Shown: positions 10,076 to 21,628, counted from the stretch's first letter. The stretch: DNA of 64,000 nucleotides from Salipiger mucosus DSM 16094 (GCF_000442255.1 NZ_KE557273.1:490662-554661), one strand, 5' to 3'. Program-made: numbers and translations. Notes: a model not told the origin generated them from the sequence alone.

Positions 10076-10232
10076 CGCGCGCGTCCTTTTCTGACCGATC
10101 GCTGAAGCAGCAGGAGAGGAACCCGGGTGGCCAGGTGCCTGTCATGATGCTCGTCGGTTTCCTCTTCGTTTTCAATGGCAGGCCCCGGGTCCGGCCCGGG
10201 ACATGCCTGTCATGCTGGCAATTGCGGCCGTC

Positions 10233-10256
10233 GGCCCCGGGGTCAAGCCCGGGGCC
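10233..10256. terminator. GC hairpin between sucD and odhA
   Basis: A 9-bp perfect stem (GGCCCCGGG with CCCGGGGCC, six-base loop) lies just after sucD on the minus strand. The 188-bp sucD-odhA gap also holds two copies of TGCCTGTCATG (10137-10147 and 10204-10214). No T run is seen, so it is more likely a processing or attenuation site within the operon than a full terminator. Confidence 0.4.
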
Positions 10257-10263
10257 GGGCGCA

Positions 10264-11151
10264 TCAGCCTTTCTTGATCGCTTCCATCACGGCCTCGCCC
10301 AGCTTGGCGGGGCTGTCCGCGACCACGATCCCGGCCGACTTCATGGCCTCGATCTTGTCGTCGGCGCCGCCCTTGCCGCCGGCGACGATGGCGCCCGCGT
10401 GGCCCATGCGGCGGCCCGGAGGCGCCGTGCGGCCGGCGATGAAGCCCGCGGTCGGCTTCCAGCGGCCCTTCTTCTTCTGTTCCTTGAGGAACTCGGCCGC
10501 GTCTTCCTCGGCCGAACCGCCGATCTCGCCGATCATGATGATCGACTCGGTCTCGGGATCGTCCAGGAACATGTCCAGCACGTCGATGTGCTCGGTGCCC
10601 TTGATCGGATCGCCGCCGATGCCCACGGCCGAGGACTGGCCCAGGCCCATGTCGGTGGTCTGCTTGACCGCCTCGTAGGTCAGCGTGCCCGAGCGCGAGA
10701 CCACGCCCACCGAGCCGCGCTTGTGGATGTGGCCCGGCATGATGCCGATCTTGCAGGCGTCGGGGGTGATGACGCCCGGGCAGTTGGGCCCGATCAGGCG
10801 CGACTTGCTGTCGACCAGCGCGCGCTTGACCTTCATCATGTCCAGCACCGGGATGCCCTCGGTGATGCAGACGATGAGCTCGATCTCGGCGTCGATCGCC
10901 TCGAGGATCGAATCCGCGGCGAAGGGCGGCGGGACGTAGATCACCGATGCGTTCGCCTCGGTCTTCTGCACGGCCTCGTGGACCGAGTTGAAGACCGGCA
11001 GGCCGAGGTGCTCGGCGCCGCCTTTTCCGGGGGTGACGCCGCCGACCATCTTGGTGCCGTAGGCGATGGCCTGTTCGGAGTGGAAGGTGCCCTGCGAGCC
11101 GGTGAAGCCCTGACAGATGACCTTGGTGTTTTCGTCGACGAGGACTGCCAT
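10264..11151 (-). CDS. sucD: Succinyl-CoA synthetase alpha subunit
   Basis: Alpha subunit of ADP-forming succinate-CoA ligase, 295 aa. The CoA-binding Rossmann region starts with [14 protein letters not shown], and the phosphorylated active-site histidine is H251 in [10 protein letters not shown]. Together with SucC it converts succinyl-CoA to succinate with substrate-level ATP formation. Same strand as sucC with a 147-bp gap rich in GC inverted repeats; order sucC-sucD-odhA-odhB is as in related Rhodobacteraceae. Confidence 0.96.
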   Translation of the reverse strand: MAVLVDENTKVICQGFTGSQGTFHSEQAIAYGTKMVGGVTPGKGGAEHLGLPVFNSVHEAVQKTEANASVIYVPPPFAADSILEAIDAEIELIVCITEGIPVLDMMKVKRALVDSKSRLIGPNCPGVITPDACKIGIMPGHIHKRGSVGVVSRSGTLTYEAVKQTTDMGLGQSSAVGIGGDPIKGTEHIDVLDMFLDDPETESIIMIGEIGGSAEEDAAEFLKEQKKKGRWKPTAGFIAGRTAPPGRRMGHAGAIVAGGKGGADDKIEAMKSAGIVVADSPAKLGEAVMEAIKKG

Positions 11152-11298
11152 CTTGGCGTTCTCCTGATTTCTTGCGGACGTGCCGCGTCAAATTCCAGTG
11201 GTGCGGGCGAGCGGGCCGCTAGGGCCCCGGGCTCCGCCCGGTCGCGCCTCGACCGCTCCGGAGGAGCGATCGCCGGGGCCGGGGCCCCGGAGCGGCGC

Positions 11299-12492
11299 TC
11301 ACCCCTTGACCGCCTTCACGATCTTCTCGGCACCGTCGCTCAGGTCGTCGGCGGCGATCACGTTCAGACCGGAGTCCGCGATGATCTGCTTGCCCTGCTC
11401 GACGTTGGTGCCTTCCAGGCGCACGACCAGCGGAACCTGCAGGCCCACTTCCTTGACCGCGGCGATCACGCCCTCGGCGATCACGTCGCAGCGCATGATG
11501 CCGCCGAAGATGTTGACCAGGATGCCCTTCACGTTCTTGTCGGACGTGATGATCTTGAAGGCCTCGGTCACCTTCTCCTTGGTCGCGCCGCCGCCCACGT
11601 CGAGGAAGTTGGCCGGCTCGCCGCCGTAGAGCTTGATGATGTCCATGGTCGCCATGGCCAGGCCCGCGCCGTTCACCATGCAGCCGATCTCGCCGTCCAG
11701 CGCGATGTAGTTCAGGTCATGCTGCGAGGCCGCGAGTTCCTTGGGGTCTTCCTCGGTCTCGTCGCGCAGGCCGACGATGTCAGGGTGGCGGTACAGCGCG
11801 TTGGCATCGAAGCCCGCCTTGCAGTCGAGGCACTTGAGGTTGCCGTCGGTGGTCACGATCAGCGGGTTGATCTCCAGCATCTCCATGTCCTTCTCGACGA
11901 ACATCTTGTAGAGATTGCCGACGAGCGTGGCGCACTGGCGGATCTGCTTGCCCTCGAGACCCAGCGCAAAGGCGATGCGGCGGCCGTGGAAGCCCTGGTA
12001 GCCGGTGGCCGGGTCGATCGAGAACGACAGGATCTTGTCGGGCGTGTTGGCCGCGACTTCCTCGATGTCCATGCCGCCCTCGGTCGAGCAGACAAAGGAG
12101 ATGCGGCTGCTGACGCGATCCACGAGCAGCGCGAGGTAGAGTTCGCGCTCGATGTCCGAGCCGTCCTCGATGTAGATGCGGTTGACCTGCTTGCCGGCCT
12201 CTCCGGTCTGGTGCGTCACCAGCGTGTGGCCCAGCATGCGGTTGGTCTCTTCAGCCGCTTCCTCCACCGACTTGGCAAGGCGAACGCCGCCCTTCTCGCC
12301 GGCGTCGTGCTCCTTGAAGTGGCCCTTGCCGCGACCGCCCGCGTGGATCTGCGCCTTCACGACCCAGAGAGGTCCGTCCAGTTCGCCCGCCGCCGTCTTG
12401 GCATCGTTCGCCGTCAGCACGACGCGGCCGTCCGAGACCGGGCAGCCGTAGTCGCGCAGAAGCGCTTTTGCCTGATATTCGTGGATGTTCAT
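11299..12492 (-). CDS. sucC: Succinyl-CoA synthetase beta subunit
   Basis: ATP-grasp beta subunit of 397 aa. The N-terminus [16 protein letters not shown], the ATP-grasp lysines, the [11 protein letters not shown] segment and the C-terminal [12 protein letters not shown] phosphohistidine-contact loop are all present. I place the start at the ATG 12490-12492, because homology begins exactly there even though the frame is open further up. It is the first gene of the sucC-sucD-odhA-odhB run: 415 bp of non-coding sequence separates it from mdh, and that stretch holds a paired-palindrome operator 114 bp upstream of this start. Confidence 0.96.
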   Translation of the reverse strand: MNIHEYQAKALLRDYGCPVSDGRVVLTANDAKTAAGELDGPLWVVKAQIHAGGRGKGHFKEHDAGEKGGVRLAKSVEEAAEETNRMLGHTLVTHQTGEAGKQVNRIYIEDGSDIERELYLALLVDRVSSRISFVCSTEGGMDIEEVAANTPDKILSFSIDPATGYQGFHGRRIAFALGLEGKQIRQCATLVGNLYKMFVEKDMEMLEINPLIVTTDGNLKCLDCKAGFDANALYRHPDIVGLRDETEEDPKELAASQHDLNYIALDGEIGCMVNGAGLAMATMDIIKLYGGEPANFLDVGGGATKEKVTEAFKIITSDKNVKGILVNIFGGIMRCDVIAEGVIAAVKEVGLQVPLVVRLEGTNVEQGKQIIADSGLNVIAADDLSDGAEKIVKAVKG

Positions 12493-12907
12493 GGAAGACT
12501 CGTCCCATCTTGCTGCGATTTCTCCGCCGGTATAAGCCCGTGCGACCGCCGAGGTTAAACGAAATATCGCGCAGATTGACGATTTGAGCGGATTTTCCGA
12601 CATACGTGATCACACGCCGGAAGCGTGTGATCACAAACTTCGGCGCTGCCCGAAAACCGGGCGCGCTAACATGGAATCCGTGCGATTCGTGTGTCGGCGT
12701 CGCTGTGCGGCGGGGGGTGTGCCGGTGCGGGACGGGCGCGGCGGCCCTTGCCGGGGGCGGGGACGAGGCGGCCGATGCAGCCCGTTCCCTGTCGCGCGGA
12801 AGGTCGCCGCAGGGCGGCCGCGTCGCGCGCAGTCGGCGCCGGGGCAGCCGGCGCCGTGCGTGGTCGGCCGGCCCCGGCGCATCCGCGCGGGGGCCGGCCT
12901 CGGGATA
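12493..12907. promoter_or_regulatory. 415-bp non-coding region upstream of sucC
   Basis: The stretch between the mdh stop and the sucC start. The sucC-proximal part holds the GTGATCAC pair (12606-12634) and relatively AT-rich sequence (TTTCGTTTAACC on the minus strand). The mdh-proximal 250 bp are very GC-rich with several inverted repeats. I find no credible gene in it. It is the expected promoter region of the sucC-led operon. Confidence 0.6.
12606..12634. promoter_or_regulatory. Paired GTGATCAC operator upstream of sucC
   Basis: A perfect inverted repeat with 12-bp arms (GTGATCACACGC and GCGTGTGATCAC) and a five-base centre. Each arm holds the 8-bp palindrome GTGATCAC, and the two palindrome centres are 21 bp apart, i.e. 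two helical turns, as expected for two dimers bound side by side. The nearest edge is 114 bp upstream of the sucC ATG. The same design occurs upstream of sdhC (18441-18468). No regulator is encoded next to it, so the binding protein is unknown. Confidence 0.7.
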
Positions 12908-14781
<1,874 letters not shown>

Positions 14782-14790
14782 GCGACCGGC

Positions 14791-15102
14791 TCAGGCGTCG
14801 TGCTCGGGGATCGGCAACGCCTCGGCCAGCGTTTCGAAGGCCTTGCCGCTCGCGACCAGGCAGGTGACGCCGCCGGTGGTGGTCACCGTGATGGTCCAGG
14901 TCCCGGTCTCGTCCGAGGCAAAGACCTCCATCAGCGCGTTGTTGTTGCCCAGCCCGATGGACTGGCGCGTCTCGCCGTATTTCTCGGCCAGGCGCATCAC
15001 CACCTGGTCCCGCGCGGCGCAGGCACGGCCCTCGGCCCGGGCCAGCCCCGTGAAAACGGTCATCATCAGCAGTGCCGTTACGATCGTGCGTGTCATCTGC
15101 AT
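14791..15102 (-). CDS. Small secreted hypothetical protein (103 aa)
   Basis: Starts at one of two in-frame ATGs (15102 or 15096) and has a clear Sec signal peptide (TIVTALLMMTVFTGLARA, cleavage after ARA about residue 23). The mature part has two cysteines (in GRACAARDQ and VTCLVASG) that could form a disulfide, and an LAEKYGETRQSIG segment typical of a family of short periplasmic proteins found in Rhodobacteraceae. Function unknown. It is convergent with the TSUP gene, only 9 bp from its stop. Confidence 0.72.
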   Translation of the reverse strand: MQMTRTIVTALLMMTVFTGLARAEGRACAARDQVVMRLAEKYGETRQSIGLGNNNALMEVFASDETGTWTITVTTTGGVTCLVASGKAFETLAEALPIPEHDA

Positions 15103-15378
15103 CACCCTTTCGGCTGTCGCGTCCGGCGCATCCGGCCGGTCCTGCGCATCGTCCCCTCGGGTCGTCTTCGCTCCGGGCGATCTCTGCCGGATCTTGCCCT
15201 GGGTCCGCAGTCTGCGCGGCAACTGCCAAGGATTGGTTAACGGAGGGGCCGGTATAGGAAATGCCTTGTTTTCTGCGGACTCTCTGCGGCGCGGCAAATT
15301 CGACCTTGCACATTTCGGCAAACAATGGCTCATTCCGCGCAACTTTATTACGCCAAGACCACGCCAAGGGAGGTGACC

Positions 15379-16230
15379 ATGGATCTCGCGCTGCGCCCCT
15401 ATCGTTCGGTGCTCTACATTCCCGGCTCCAAGGACCGTGCGCTCGACAAGGCCCGCACGCTGACCGTGGACGCGATCATCTTCGACCTCGAGGACGCCGT
15501 CGCGCCCGGCGAGAAGGTCTCGGCGCGCGACACGCTGGCCGCCGCGCTGGCGCAGGGCGGCTATGGCCGCCGGACCCGGATCGTGCGGATCAACGGGCTC
15601 GAGACCGAGTGGGGCGAGGCCGACGCGAAGGCCGCCGACGCCATGGACTGCGACGCCATCCTGCTGCCCAAGGTCGAAAGCACCGCCCAGCTCGACGCGC
15701 TGGCCAGGCTCACCGACAAGCCGCTCTGGGCCATGATGGAGACGCCCGCGGGCATCCTCAACGCGCAGGCCATCGGCGCGCATCCGCGGCTGATGGGCAT
15801 GGTCATGGGCACCAACGACCTCGCCAAGGAACTCAGCGCGCGCTTCCGTGCCGACCGGCTGCCGATGATGTCGGCTCTGGGCCACTGCCTGCTCGCGGCC
15901 AAGGCCACCGACTGCGTGATCGTCGACGGCGTCTACAACGCCTTCAAGGACGACGCCGGGCTTGCCGAGGAATGTCACCAGGGCCGCGACATGGGCTTCG
16001 ACGGCAAGACGCTGATCCACCCCGCGCAGCTCGAGACCGCCAACGCCGCCTTCGCGCCCACCGAGGCCGAGGTCGAGCTCGCCCGCCGCCAGATCGAGGC
16101 CTACGAGGCCGCCGAGAAGGAAGGGCAGGGGGTTGCCGTGGTCGACGGCAAGATCGTCGAGAACCTGCACGTCGCGACGGCGAAATCCACGCTCGCCAAG
16201 GCCGAGGCCATTGCTGCCCTGAGCGAATGA
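15379..16230 (+). CDS. mcl2: CitE-like (3S)-malyl-CoA thioesterase
   Basis: HpcH/HpaI-CitE superfamily TIM barrel of 283 aa. The start MDLALRPYRSVLYIPGSKD, the metal/CoA motif IIFDLEDAVAPGEK (about residues 34-47) and the later ETPAGILNA and GTNDLAKE blocks are characteristic. In Rhodobacter sphaeroides the protein of this type beside mdh and mch is Mcl2, which hydrolyses (3S)-malyl-CoA to malate in the ethylmalonyl-CoA pathway; the true malyl-CoA lyase Mcl1 begins differently. I therefore prefer thioesterase over lyase, but a lyase or citramalyl-CoA role cannot be excluded. The ATG has GGGAGG six bases upstream. Confidence 0.8.
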   Translation: MDLALRPYRSVLYIPGSKDRALDKARTLTVDAIIFDLEDAVAPGEKVSARDTLAAALAQGGYGRRTRIVRINGLETEWGEADAKAADAMDCDAILLPKVESTAQLDALARLTDKPLWAMMETPAGILNAQAIGAHPRLMGMVMGTNDLAKELSARFRADRLPMMSALGHCLLAAKATDCVIVDGVYNAFKDDAGLAEECHQGRDMGFDGKTLIHPAQLETANAAFAPTEAEVELARRQIEAYEAAEKEGQGVAVVDGKIVENLHVATAKSTLAKAEAIAALSE

Positions 16231-16272
16231 TCGCAGGGTGACCGGGCCACGCACCGGTCAAAGGAGACACCC

Positions 16273-16818
16273 ATGGCCCTTCTCGTTCTCGGCGTTCTGC
16301 TGTGGTGGGGCGCCCACCTGTTCAAGCGCATCGCCCCCGGCCCGCGCGCCTCGATGGGCGACAAGGGCAAGGGCCTCGTCGCCGCGGCGCTGGCCGTCGC
16401 GATCCTGCTGATGATCTTCGGCTACAAGGCCGCCGACGGCGCCTTCTTCTGGGGCCGTCACCCCGCGACGGTGGGCATCAACAACCTGCTGATGCTGGCC
16501 TCGCTTTACTTCTTCTCGCCCGGGCCCAAGAAGGGCGCGCTCTTTTACCGGATGCGCCACCCGATGCTCACGGGCTTCCTGCTGTGGACGGTCGCGCACC
16601 TGCTGGTGAACGGCGACGTCCCCTCCTTCGTGCTCTTCGGCGGGCTCGGCATCTGGGCCGTCGTCGAGATGATCGTCATCAACCGCGCCGAACCCGAATG
16701 GACGCCTCCCGCCAAGGGGCCGATCAAGAAGGATGTCATCTTCCTTGCCGCCAGCCTCGTGCTGCTGGTCGTGATCGGCTTCGTCCACACCTGGCTCGGC
16801 TACCCAGCTTTCGGATAA
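16273..16818 (+). CDS. nnrU: NnrU family membrane protein
   Basis: A 181-aa membrane protein with about five hydrophobic helices and the NnrU hallmark RMRHPMLTGFLLWTVAHLLVN, which resembles the histidine-bearing helix of isoprenylcysteine methyltransferase-type proteins. NnrU was named for genes near nitrite/nitric oxide reductases, but many members are far from denitrification genes, as here. It lies between mcl2 and the DUF1737 gene with short gaps (42 and 4 bp), so it is likely part of the mcl2-mch transcription unit. Biochemical function unknown. Confidence 0.85.
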   Translation: MALLVLGVLLWWGAHLFKRIAPGPRASMGDKGKGLVAAALAVAILLMIFGYKAADGAFFWGRHPATVGINNLLMLASLYFFSPGPKKGALFYRMRHPMLTGFLLWTVAHLLVNGDVPSFVLFGGLGIWAVVEMIVINRAEPEWTPPAKGPIKKDVIFLAASLVLLVVIGFVHTWLGYPAFG

Positions 16819-16822
16819 CGCC

Positions 16823-17026
16823 ATGAAGCTCTACCGTTTTCTCTCCGAGGACGACACCTCGGCCTTCTGCCACAAGGTTTCGGCCGCGCTCGACAAGGGC
16901 TGGGAGTTGCACGGCGGCCCCACCTATGCCTTCGATGCCGCCAACGGCGTCATGCGCTGCGGCCAGGCCGTGGTGAAAGACGTCGAGGGCACCTACCACC
17001 CCGACCTCAAGCTGGGGGAGCAGTGA
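16823..17026 (+). CDS. DUF1737 domain protein (67 aa)
   Basis: Short soluble protein starting MKLYRFLSEDDTSAFCHKVSAAL with the pattern GWELHGGPTYAFD, the DUF1737 signature (a small fold with a conserved GW-L-G-P). It is 4 bp after nnrU and 1 bp before mch, so it is surely co-transcribed. Function is not known. Confidence 0.8.
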   Translation: MKLYRFLSEDDTSAFCHKVSAALDKGWELHGGPTYAFDAANGVMRCGQAVVKDVEGTYHPDLKLGEQ

Positions 17027-17027
17027 C

Positions 17028-18062
17028 ATGGCAGCCAAGACCAACGCGGGACGCTTCTTCGAGGATTATGCCATCGGCCAGGTCATCGACCACGCCGTGC
17101 CCCGGACCGTGTCCGGCGGCGAGCGCGCGCTCTACCACGCGCTCTACCCCGCCCGGCACGCGCTGGCCTCCTCGGACGCCTTCGCCCAGGCCTGCGGTCT
17201 GCCCGCGGCGCCCATCGACGAACTGGCGGCCTTCCACGTGGTCTTCGGCAAGACCGTCCCCGATGTCTCGCTGAACGCGGTGGCGAACCTCGGCTATGCC
17301 GAGGGCCGCTGGCTGCGCCCGGTCTGGCCCGGCGACACGCTGCGCTCGGCCTCCGAGGTCATCGGCCTCAAGCAGAACTCCAACGGCAAGACGGGCGTGG
17401 TCTACGTCCGCACGGTCGGCCGCAACCAGCGCGACGAGGCGGTGATGGAATATTGCCGCTGGGTCATGGTGCGCAAGCACGACCTGGACGCACCGGCCCC
17501 CGAGACCGTGCTGCCCGACCTCAAGCCCGCGCTGGACCCGCAGGATCTCGTGGTGCCGCAGGGGCTCGATTTCAGCGCCTACGACTTCACCCTCGCGGGC
17601 GAGCCGCACCGCTGGGGCGACTACGAGGTGGGCGAGACCATCGACCACGTCGATGGTGTCACCATCGAGGAGGCCGAGCACATGATGGCCACGCGCCTCT
17701 GGCAGAACACCGCCAAGGTGCACTTCGACGCCACCCTGCGCGAGGACGGCCGCCGCCTGATCTACGGCGGGCACGTCATCTCGCTCGCCCGCGCTCTGTC
17801 GTTCAACGGGCTTGCCAACGCGCAGACGATCGTCGGCCTCAACGGCGGGGCCCATGCCAACCCCTGCTTTGCCGGCGACACCGTCCGCGCCTGGTCCGAG
17901 GTGCTCGACAAGGCCGAGACCGATGCCCCCGGCGTGGGCGCGATCCGCCTGCGGCTGGTGGCCACAAAGGGCGGCGCGCCCTTCGAGCTCAAGGGCGAGG
18001 ACGGCAAGTATCGCCCCGATGTCCTGCTCGATCTCGACTACTGGGCGCTCATGCCGCTCTGA
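17028..18062 (+). CDS. mch: Mesaconyl-CoA hydratase (MaoC family)
   Basis: Double-hotdog MaoC-type hydratase of 344 aa; two MaoC-like halves (about residues 8-150 and 185-335) are visible, each with a FEDYAIGQ/WGDYEVGE-type opening and an asp/his active-site region. Length, the start GRFFEDYAIGQVIDH and the chromosomal position between mcl2 and sdhC match the mesaconyl-C1-CoA hydratase I recall from R. sphaeroides. The enzyme interconverts mesaconyl-CoA and beta-methylmalyl-CoA in the ethylmalonyl-CoA pathway. It begins one base after the DUF1737 stop. Confidence 0.88.
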   Translation: MAAKTNAGRFFEDYAIGQVIDHAVPRTVSGGERALYHALYPARHALASSDAFAQACGLPAAPIDELAAFHVVFGKTVPDVSLNAVANLGYAEGRWLRPVWPGDTLRSASEVIGLKQNSNGKTGVVYVRTVGRNQRDEAVMEYCRWVMVRKHDLDAPAPETVLPDLKPALDPQDLVVPQGLDFSAYDFTLAGEPHRWGDYEVGETIDHVDGVTIEEAEHMMATRLWQNTAKVHFDATLREDGRRLIYGGHVISLARALSFNGLANAQTIVGLNGGAHANPCFAGDTVRAWSEVLDKAETDAPGVGAIRLRLVATKGGAPFELKGEDGKYRPDVLLDLDYWALMPL

Positions 18063-18161
18063 GCGGCGCGCCTGCCGTCACGTTTACGTCGCGAAACGGC
18101 GCGGTCTCGGCTAGTCTTCCGACGGGGAGAGGATTCGCAGTGCAAGTCTCGGAGGCAGACG

Positions 18162-18365
18162 ATGGTACAGATGCGACTTCCCGCGGAACCCGCCGAGGTT
18201 CTCGACATTCCCGAAAGCGACATTCCCGAGGTTGTGGGCGCACTCGTCGCCGAAAAGCGGCTCAGCACGCTGATGTCGGCGATCCACGCAAACCTCTGGT
18301 CCGACGATCCCGCCCTGCGGCAGCAGGGCACGGCGGCGCTCCGGCGGCTCGGCTTCCCCGATTGA
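18162..18365 (+). CDS. Small hypothetical protein (67 aa)
   Basis: Short acidic protein with no signal peptide or membrane helix. GGAGG lies 7 bases before the ATG, a good ribosome site, and base composition follows the coding pattern, so I accept it as a gene. The C-terminal helix contains LSTLMSAIHANLWSDDPALRQQG. It lies alone between mch and sdhC, 99 bp after mch. I do not recognise a family. Confidence 0.55.
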   Translation: MVQMRLPAEPAEVLDIPESDIPEVVGALVAEKRLSTLMSAIHANLWSDDPALRQQGTAALRRLGFPD

Positions 18366-18589
18366 GTCGCCCCCCGGTGCGTGCCTCCGCGCGCCCCGCA
18401 TCACATGTTACCGCGAACGCCGCGCGCGGCCCCGAGTTTTGTGATCACACATTTCCGCGTGTGATCACGATTTCCGCGCAAATTGCCGCAATGCCCCGAA
18501 AAATCGCCCCGCATGGGGCATCGGTCTCGTGACACGGGTGGCGTAAAGCCGCTAGAACCCCGTGCAAGAGGGAACCGAAAGGACACGCC
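18366..18589. promoter_or_regulatory. Promoter region of the sdh operon
   Basis: A 224-bp non-coding stretch. It holds the GTGATCAC pair (18441-18468), and just upstream a TGTTACCGCGAACG-type sequence (18405-18418) that resembles a degenerate LacI-family half-site pair. Downstream of the pair lies a relatively AT-rich stretch, then GGGGCATCGG-type inverted sequence, and AACCGAAAGGACACGCC is the sdhC ribosome site. No gene is seen in it. Confidence 0.55.
18441..18468. promoter_or_regulatory. Paired GTGATCAC operator upstream of sdhC
   Basis: GTGATCACAC and GTGTGATCAC form an inverted repeat with 10-bp arms and an eight-base centre. The two GTGATCAC palindromes are 20 bp centre to centre, and the near edge is 122 bp before the sdhC ATG. 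This matches the element upstream of sucC in core sequence, spacing and distance to the gene, so both TCA operons probably answer to one regulator. Confidence 0.7.
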
Positions 18590-18985
18590 ATGGCCGAGAA
18601 GACCCAGGTCGACCGCCCGCTCTCGCCCTTCATGATCGGGCCGTACTACCGACCGCAGCTAACCTCCATCTCCTCCATCCTGACCCGCATCACCGGCAAT
18701 GCGCTGATCGTCGGCGTCATCCTGATGGTCTGGTGGTTCCTCGCGCTTGCCGCGGGGCCGGAGTATTTCGAGACCGCCGAGTGGTGGATCACCTCCTGGG
18801 TCGGCAACATCGTGATGTTCCTGTCGCTCTGGGCGGTCTGGTATCACTACCTCGCCGGGCTGCGTCACCTGATCTGGGACGCCGGCAAGGGCCTCGAGCT
18901 CGAGACCGCCGAGAAGCTGGGATGGATCTGCGTCTACGGGTCCGTCGTACTCACGGTCATCACCGTTCTCATTCTCTGGATCTGA
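18590..18985 (+). CDS. sdhC: Succinate dehydrogenase cytochrome b556 subunit
   Basis: Membrane anchor of complex II, 131 aa, with three hydrophobic helices (about residues 36-55, 68-92 and 108-130). The conserved opening RPLSPFMIGPYYRPQLTSISSILTRITG region includes the quinone-site Ser/Arg, and the heme-ligand histidine lies in HYLAGLRHLIWD on helix 2. First gene of sdhCDA-(lipoproteins)-sdhB; AAAGGA precedes the ATG. Confidence 0.94.
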   Translation: MAEKTQVDRPLSPFMIGPYYRPQLTSISSILTRITGNALIVGVILMVWWFLALAAGPEYFETAEWWITSWVGNIVMFLSLWAVWYHYLAGLRHLIWDAGKGLELETAEKLGWICVYGSVVLTVITVLILWI

Positions 18986-18998
18986 GGGAGGCATCGCG

Positions 18999-19370
18999 AT
19001 GCGTTACCTGACCGACCGCAAGCGCGCCGAAGGCAAGGGCGCCGCCCACTCCGGCACCGAACATCACTGGTACATGATCGTCAGCTCCGTGGCGCTGGCC
19101 TTCCTCGTGCCCACCTTCCTCTTCATCTTCGGCCGCGCGCTGGGGTCGGGCTACGAATCCGCGCTCGCCACCTTCGAGAGCCCCTTCCCGGCGATCCTCG
19201 CGGGGCTGGTGATCTTCGTGGGCCTCCAGCACTTCCACAAGGGCGCCCGCGTGGCGATCGAGGACTACGCCCAGGGCACCACCCGCAAGCTGCTCATCAT
19301 GGCGACGGTCGGGCTCAGCTACGTGCTGATCGCCGCCGGCATCTTCGCGATCGCCAAGATCGCCCTCTGA
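18999..19370 (+). CDS. sdhD: Succinate dehydrogenase membrane anchor subunit
   Basis: Second membrane anchor of complex II, 123 aa, three hydrophobic helices (about residues 27-47, 62-80 and 98-121) and the conserved GLQHFHKGARVAIEDY with the heme/quinone histidine and the Asp-Tyr pair. It begins 13 bp after sdhC and ends 21 bp before sdhA. Confidence 0.93.
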   Translation: MRYLTDRKRAEGKGAAHSGTEHHWYMIVSSVALAFLVPTFLFIFGRALGSGYESALATFESPFPAILAGLVIFVGLQHFHKGARVAIEDYAQGTTRKLLIMATVGLSYVLIAAGIFAIAKIAL

Positions 19371-19391
19371 GACAACGGAAAGACCCGAGAT

Positions 19392-21197
19392 ATGGCTGCA
19401 TACGAATACGAGACGCATGATTATGACGTCGTGGTCGTCGGGGCAGGGGGCGCGGGTCTGCGCGCCACGCTCGGCATGGCCGAACAGGGGCTGCGCACGG
19501 CCTGCGTGACCAAGGTCTTCCCGACCCGGTCGCACACCGTCGCCGCGCAGGGCGGCATCGCCGCCTCGCTCTCCAACATGGGCCCCGACAACTGGCAGTG
19601 GCACATGTACGACACCGTCAAGGGGTCGGACTGGCTGGGCGACACCGACGCGATGGAATACCTCGCGCGCTCGGCGCCCGCCGCCGTATACGAGCTGGAA
19701 CACTACGGCGTGCCCTTCTCGCGCACCGAAGAGGGCAAGATCTACCAGCGTCCCTTCGGCGGCCACACCACCGAGTTCGGCGAGGGCCCGCCGGTGCAGC
19801 GCACCTGCGCCGCCGCCGACCGCACCGGCCACGCGATCCTGCACACGCTCTACGGCCAGTCGCTCAAGAACAACGCCGAGTTCTACATCGAGTATTTCGC
19901 CATCGACCTCATCATGTCCGAAGACGGCATTTGCCAGGGCGTGCTCTGCTGGAAACTCGACGACGGCACCTTCCACGTCTTCAACGCCAAGATGGTCGTG
20001 CTGGCCACCGGCGGTTACGGCCGGTCCTACTTCTCCGCGACCTCGGCGCACACCTGCACCGGCGACGGCGGCGGCATGGTGGCCCGCGCGGGTCTCGCGC
20101 TGCAGGACATGGAATTCGTGCAGTTCCACCCCACCGGCATCTACGGCTCGGGCTGCCTCATCACCGAGGGCGCACGGGGCGAGGGCGGCTACCTCACCAA
20201 CTCCGAGGGCGAGCGCTTCATGGAGCGCTACGCGCCGACGTACAAAGACCTCGCGCCGCGCGACTACGTCTCGCGCTCCATGACCATGGAGATCCGCGAG
20301 GGCCGCGGCGTGGGCGAGCATGGCGATCACATCCACCTGAACCTCTCGCACCTGCCGAAAGAGGCGCTCGCCGAGCGGCTTCCGGGCATCTCCGAGTCGG
20401 CCAAGATCTTCGCCGGCGTGGACGTGACCAAGGAGCCGATCCCGGTCCTGCCCACCGTGCACTACAACATGGGCGGCATCCCCACGAACTACTGGGGCGA
20501 GGTGCTGAACCCGACCTCCGAGGACCCCAACGCCATCGTGCCCGGCCTCATGGCCGTGGGCGAGGCGGGCTGCGCCTCGGTGCACGGGGCGAACCGCCTC
20601 GGCTCGAACTCGCTGATCGACCTCGTTGTCTTCGGCCGCGCCGCCGCGATCCGCGCCGGCAAGGTGGTCGACCGCGAAGCCGCGCGGGGCGTGCCGAACC
20701 AGGCCTCGGTGGACAAGGCGCTCGACCGCTTCGACGGGTTGCGTCACGCCGACGGGGGCACCCCCACCGCCGAGCTGCGCCTCGAGATGCAGCGCACCAT
20801 GCAGGAGGACGCCGCGGTCTTCCGCACCGACAAGACCCTCAAGCAGGGCGTCGAGAAGATGGCCGGCATCGCGGGCAAGATGGCCGACCTCAAGGTCACC
20901 GACCGGACGCTGATCTGGAACTCGGACCTGATGGAGACGCTCGAGCTCACCAACCTCATGCCCAACGCGCTGGCCACCATCGTCGGCGCCGAAGCGCGCA
21001 AGGAAAGCCGCGGGGCCCATGCCCACGAGGACTACCCCGAGCGCGACGACGACAACTGGCGCGTGCACTCCATCGCCCATCTCGAGGGCAACGAGGTCAA
21101 GCTCACCTACCGTCCCGTGATCCTCGATCCGCTGACCGAGGAGAAGGAGGGCGGCATCGAGCTCAAGCGCATCGCGCCCAAGGCCCGGACCTTCTGA
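19392..21197 (+). CDS. sdhA: Succinate dehydrogenase flavoprotein subunit
   Basis: Catalytic subunit of complex II, 601 aa, oxidising succinate to fumarate. FAD-binding GAGGAGLRA is at residues 17-25, the covalent-FAD histidine is H48 in [11 protein letters not shown], and the active-site blocks [21 protein letters not shown] and the [13 protein letters not shown] arginine are intact. The C-terminus has the usual [18 protein letters not shown]. The TGA overlaps the next ATG (TGATG), so the following lipoprotein gene is translationally coupled. Confidence 0.97.
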   Translation: MAAYEYETHDYDVVVVGAGGAGLRATLGMAEQGLRTACVTKVFPTRSHTVAAQGGIAASLSNMGPDNWQWHMYDTVKGSDWLGDTDAMEYLARSAPAAVYELEHYGVPFSRTEEGKIYQRPFGGHTTEFGEGPPVQRTCAAADRTGHAILHTLYGQSLKNNAEFYIEYFAIDLIMSEDGICQGVLCWKLDDGTFHVFNAKMVVLATGGYGRSYFSATSAHTCTGDGGGMVARAGLALQDMEFVQFHPTGIYGSGCLITEGARGEGGYLTNSEGERFMERYAPTYKDLAPRDYVSRSMTMEIREGRGVGEHGDHIHLNLSHLPKEALAERLPGISESAKIFAGVDVTKEPIPVLPTVHYNMGGIPTNYWGEVLNPTSEDPNAIVPGLMAVGEAGCASVHGANRLGSNSLIDLVVFGRAAAIRAGKVVDREAARGVPNQASVDKALDRFDGLRHADGGTPTAELRLEMQRTMQEDAAVFRTDKTLKQGVEKMAGIAGKMADLKVTDRTLIWNSDLMETLELTNLMPNALATIVGAEARKESRGAHAHEDYPERDDDNWRVHSIAHLEGNEVKLTYRPVILDPLTEEKEGGIELKRIAPKARTF

Positions 21198-21628
21198 TGA
21201 AGGCAGGGGTCGCCCTTTCGGCTTTCGGGCTTCTCGCGCTGGCGTCCTGCGCCAGCGGCCGGGGCGATCCCGTCGTGCACTGCATGATCCAGGTCGACCC
21301 GCCCGGCGCCTACGACTACGACGGCGGCCAGACGCCGCCTCTCGTCGTGCCGGGCGAAGGCGGCACGCAGGCCGGGGCCGACGCGGTCAACGCCTGCCTG
21401 CGCGCCTCGCCGACCGTCGGATCGCGCGCCACCGTCGAGACCGAAACCGCGACCGGCGCCACGGTCCGGAGCTACACCTACGGCACGCCGCCGTCGCGAC
21501 CCTCCGAGCGTGTCGTGGCGAGTGCCGCCGCCGCACCCGCGCCCGGTGCCCTGGCCGCGACCAGCGGTCTCTGCACGCCGGGCGCGCCGGTGATCTACAG
21601 GGGGACGACCTATTGCCCCGGACCATGA
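21197..21628 (+). CDS. Putative lipoprotein inside the sdh operon (143 aa)
   Basis: Signal peptide with lipobox LASC (lipidation at C18), so it is an outer- or inner-membrane-anchored periplasmic protein. The mature part is Pro/Gly/Ala-rich with cysteines in VHCMIQ, NACLRAS, SGLCTPG and TTYCPGP, suggesting disulfides. I recognise no domain. The ATG overlaps the sdhA stop and its own stop overlaps the next lipoprotein gene, so it belongs to the sdh transcript. A role in complex II is only suggested by position. Confidence 0.75.
   Translation: MKAGVALSAFGLLALASCASGRGDPVVHCMIQVDPPGAYDYDGGQTPPLVVPGEGGTQAGADAVNACLRASPTVGSRATVETETATGATVRSYTYGTPPSRPSERVVASAAAAPAPGALAATSGLCTPGAPVIYRGTTYCPGP

Noticed and set aside
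6125-10105. A long open frame on the plus strand opposite odhB and odhA
   Set aside because: High GC content leaves antisense frames open. The proteins are rich in repeated Leu/Val/His/Arg runs with no family match, while both strands' real genes are certain.
12606-12634. Crp-binding site interpretation
   Set aside because: A Crp site is TGTGA-N6-TCACA; here each palindrome is GTGATCAC with no six-base spacer, and the pair spacing is 20-21 bp. I keep the regulator unnamed.
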